Source of the DNA: CAZOWW01 sp964583765
Lineage (GTDB): Bacteria; Actinomycetota; Actinomycetes; Actinomycetales; Kineosporiaceae
Length of the DNA: 39,777 bases
Direction of reading: 5' to 3'
NCBI GenBank assembly: GCA_964583765.1
Contig: CAZOWW010000041.1
Span: 1-39,777, forward strand
In this document: positions 38,737 to 39,777 of the stretch, in pieces
How the letters are laid out: each line of letters starts with the position of its first letter
How positions within the stretch are numbered: the stretch's first letter is position 1
The notes under the pieces: generated by a model
Seen by the model: the letters and a program-made list of their open reading frames with translations, nothing else
What the model was told of the DNA's origin: nothing
The model's database searches: none
Made by a program: the position numbers and the translations under genes

Positions 38737-39777
38737 ATGACGGTCTTGGGACTCATGGGTGCCCGTCGACGGACGATCGCCTCGGGCAGTGCGGTCTCGC
38801 TGGCCGCAGCGGGGCTTCTGGTGACCATCTTCACCTCGCACGGCTTCCCTGCCTCCGACGTGTCGCTGAACGACTCCGGGGTCTGGGTGACGCAGAGCCG
38901 CGCGCTCCTCCTGGGTCGGTTCAACCGCCAGGTCGACCAGCTCGACGCCGCCTCGTCGGCGGCACCCGACCCCGGCTACGACGTCCTGCAGGACAACGCC
39001 GACGTGGTGGTGGTGGACCGTGGGAGCGGCCGCCTCGTGGCCATCGATCCGGCCATGGTCAAGGGCAACGGCCAGGTCGAGTTCGGTGAGCAGTCCCAGG
39101 TGGCCCTCGGCGGCGGGCGGTCCGCCCTGCTCGACGGCCGGCACGGCGACGTCTGGGTGCGACCCGGCACCGGCGTCCTGGCGGTGCGGACCGGGGACGA
39201 CCATCCGGACGCCACCGTGGGTGCCTCCAGCGCGGTGGCCGTGGGTCTGGACGGCACCGCGTACGCGGCCTCGGCCAGCCGCGGCGTGCTCGTCGACCTG
39301 GTGGCCGGTCACCGGCCGGCCAGCCACACCCTCCCGGGTCTCGTCGGGGCCGGGCATCTGAGCGTGACCGTCGTCGGCACCACCCCGGTGGTTCTCGACG
39401 CCGATCGGCACCAGCTCCTCCTGCGCGGGCACGACGCCGTCGATCTCTCGGCCTACGGTGCGCATCCGGTGCTGCAGCAGCCCGGTCCGGTCGCCGACCA
39501 GGTGCTCGTGGCCACCGACAGCACCCTGCTCGCGGTGCCGCTGGGCAGCGGTGAACCCCGCCGGATCGGTGGCGGGGGCGGACGTGCCGCGGCTCCCGTG
39601 CTGCTGAACGGCTGCGTGCACGCGGCCTGGTCGGACCACCCCACCTACCTCCGCTGGTGCGCGGGTCTCGACCCCTCGACCCAGAAGGTGCCCTCCGCGG
39701 ACGCCTCGGCCAACCTGGAGTTCCGGGTGAACCGCGGCCAGATCGTCCTCAACGACGTCGCCTCGGGCAAGATCTGG
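38737..39777 (+). CDS. N-terminal part of a large secreted/membrane-anchored protein (Ig-like/FN3 type), truncated by window end
   Basis: The frame is open from ATG 38737 to the last base (347 codons). GGGGGAAG lies 6 nt upstream. After ARRRTIASGS there is a signal-anchor helix (about residues 16-30, VSLAAAGLLVTIFT), then an extracytoplasmic beta-rich region with repeated blade-like units (VVVVDRGSGRLVAIDP; VWVRPGTGVLAVRTGDD; VAVGLDGTAYAASASRG; ILVATDS-type strands), suggesting a beta-propeller. In related actinobacteria such a protein, often with C-terminal FN3 or Ig-like domains, stands beside PP2C, FHA and kinase genes and is followed by MoxR, DUF58 and transglutaminase genes. The C-terminal domains cannot be seen here. 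Confidence 0.8.
   Translation, partial: MTVLGLMGARRRTIASGSAVSLAAAGLLVTIFTSHGFPASDVSLNDSGVWVTQSRALLLGRFNRQVDQLDAASSAAPDPGYDVLQDNADVVVVDRGSGRLVAIDPAMVKGNGQVEFGEQSQVALGGGRSALLDGRHGDVWVRPGTGVLAVRTGDDHPDATVGASSAVAVGLDGTAYAASASRGVLVDLVAGHRPASHTLPGLVGAGHLSVTVVGTTPVVLDADRHQLLLRGHDAVDLSAYGAHPVLQQPGPVADQVLVATDSTLLAVPLGSGEPRRIGGGGGRAAAPVLLNGCVHAAWSDHPTYLRWCAGLDPSTQKVPSADASANLEFRVNRGQIVLNDVASGKIW

Noticed and set aside
1..39777. tRNA, rRNA, transposase or integrase genes
   Set aside because: No T-loop consensus with matching acceptor stem, no conserved rRNA segments and no recombinase motifs were found on reading through both strands.

Overview
The window is high-GC DNA (strong G/C preference at third codon positions, many GTG starts, TTA codons nearly absent) from an actinomycete. 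An XRE-DUF5753 regulator plus a DUF397 protein, a CBM2/CBM4 plant-cell-wall enzyme set and a PP2C-FHA-Ser/Thr kinase cluster suggest a saprophytic actinobacterium (Kineosporia- or Frankia-like lineages are possible, but I cannot place it from this sequence). No mobile element, CRISPR array, tRNA or rRNA was seen.

Layout. 0.1-8 kb is central carbon and one-carbon metabolism: malate dehydrogenase, a DUF6941-like protein, an APH-like kinase, a small membrane protein, NADP isocitrate dehydrogenase, then purU divergent from glyA-folD. A clear ZTP (pfl) riboswitch precedes glyA. 8-11.2 kb holds two polytopic membrane proteins of GT-C type. 11.2-12.5 kb is a long non-coding stretch with palindromes, one of them an exact CGAAACTTTCG box. 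12.5-14.8 kb carries a membrane-anchored esterase and exonuclease III. 14.9-19.9 kb is a c-di-GMP-type signalling group: a CHASE4 sensor without output domain, a pseudo-receiver-PAS-GGDEF-EAL protein, and a LacI-like ligand-binding protein with neither HTH nor GGDEF.

20.1-28.5 kb is a polysaccharide island on the minus strand: CBM2-PL9 pectate lyase, a PLP dehydratase, mannose-6-phosphate isomerase, CBM4-GH9 endoglucanase and a Gfo/Idh/MocA oxidoreductase. Candidate promoters and operators can be read in front of the two secreted enzymes. 28.5-32.7 kb has DUF397 and XRE-DUF5753 genes facing each other, then an unannotated micro-locus (promoter, about 100-nt transcript with terminator, and a 38-residue membrane peptide gene with its own Shine-Dalgarno sequence and hairpin), then a methyltransferase. 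32.9 kb to the end is a phospho-signalling cluster: PP2C phosphatase, zinc-ribbon/FHA protein, transmembrane Ser/Thr kinase, degenerate FHA/HTH protein, and the start of a large secreted or membrane-anchored protein that runs off the window.

Two features recur. Gene ends carry strong GC-rich hairpins without T-tracts. Short tandem repeats, usually three copies of 8-23 nt, appear at seven places, several of them exactly at stop codons. The most promising leads are the micro-locus at 31.2-31.6 kb, the split c-di-GMP sensory module, the repeats, and the putative sugar-responsive operators.
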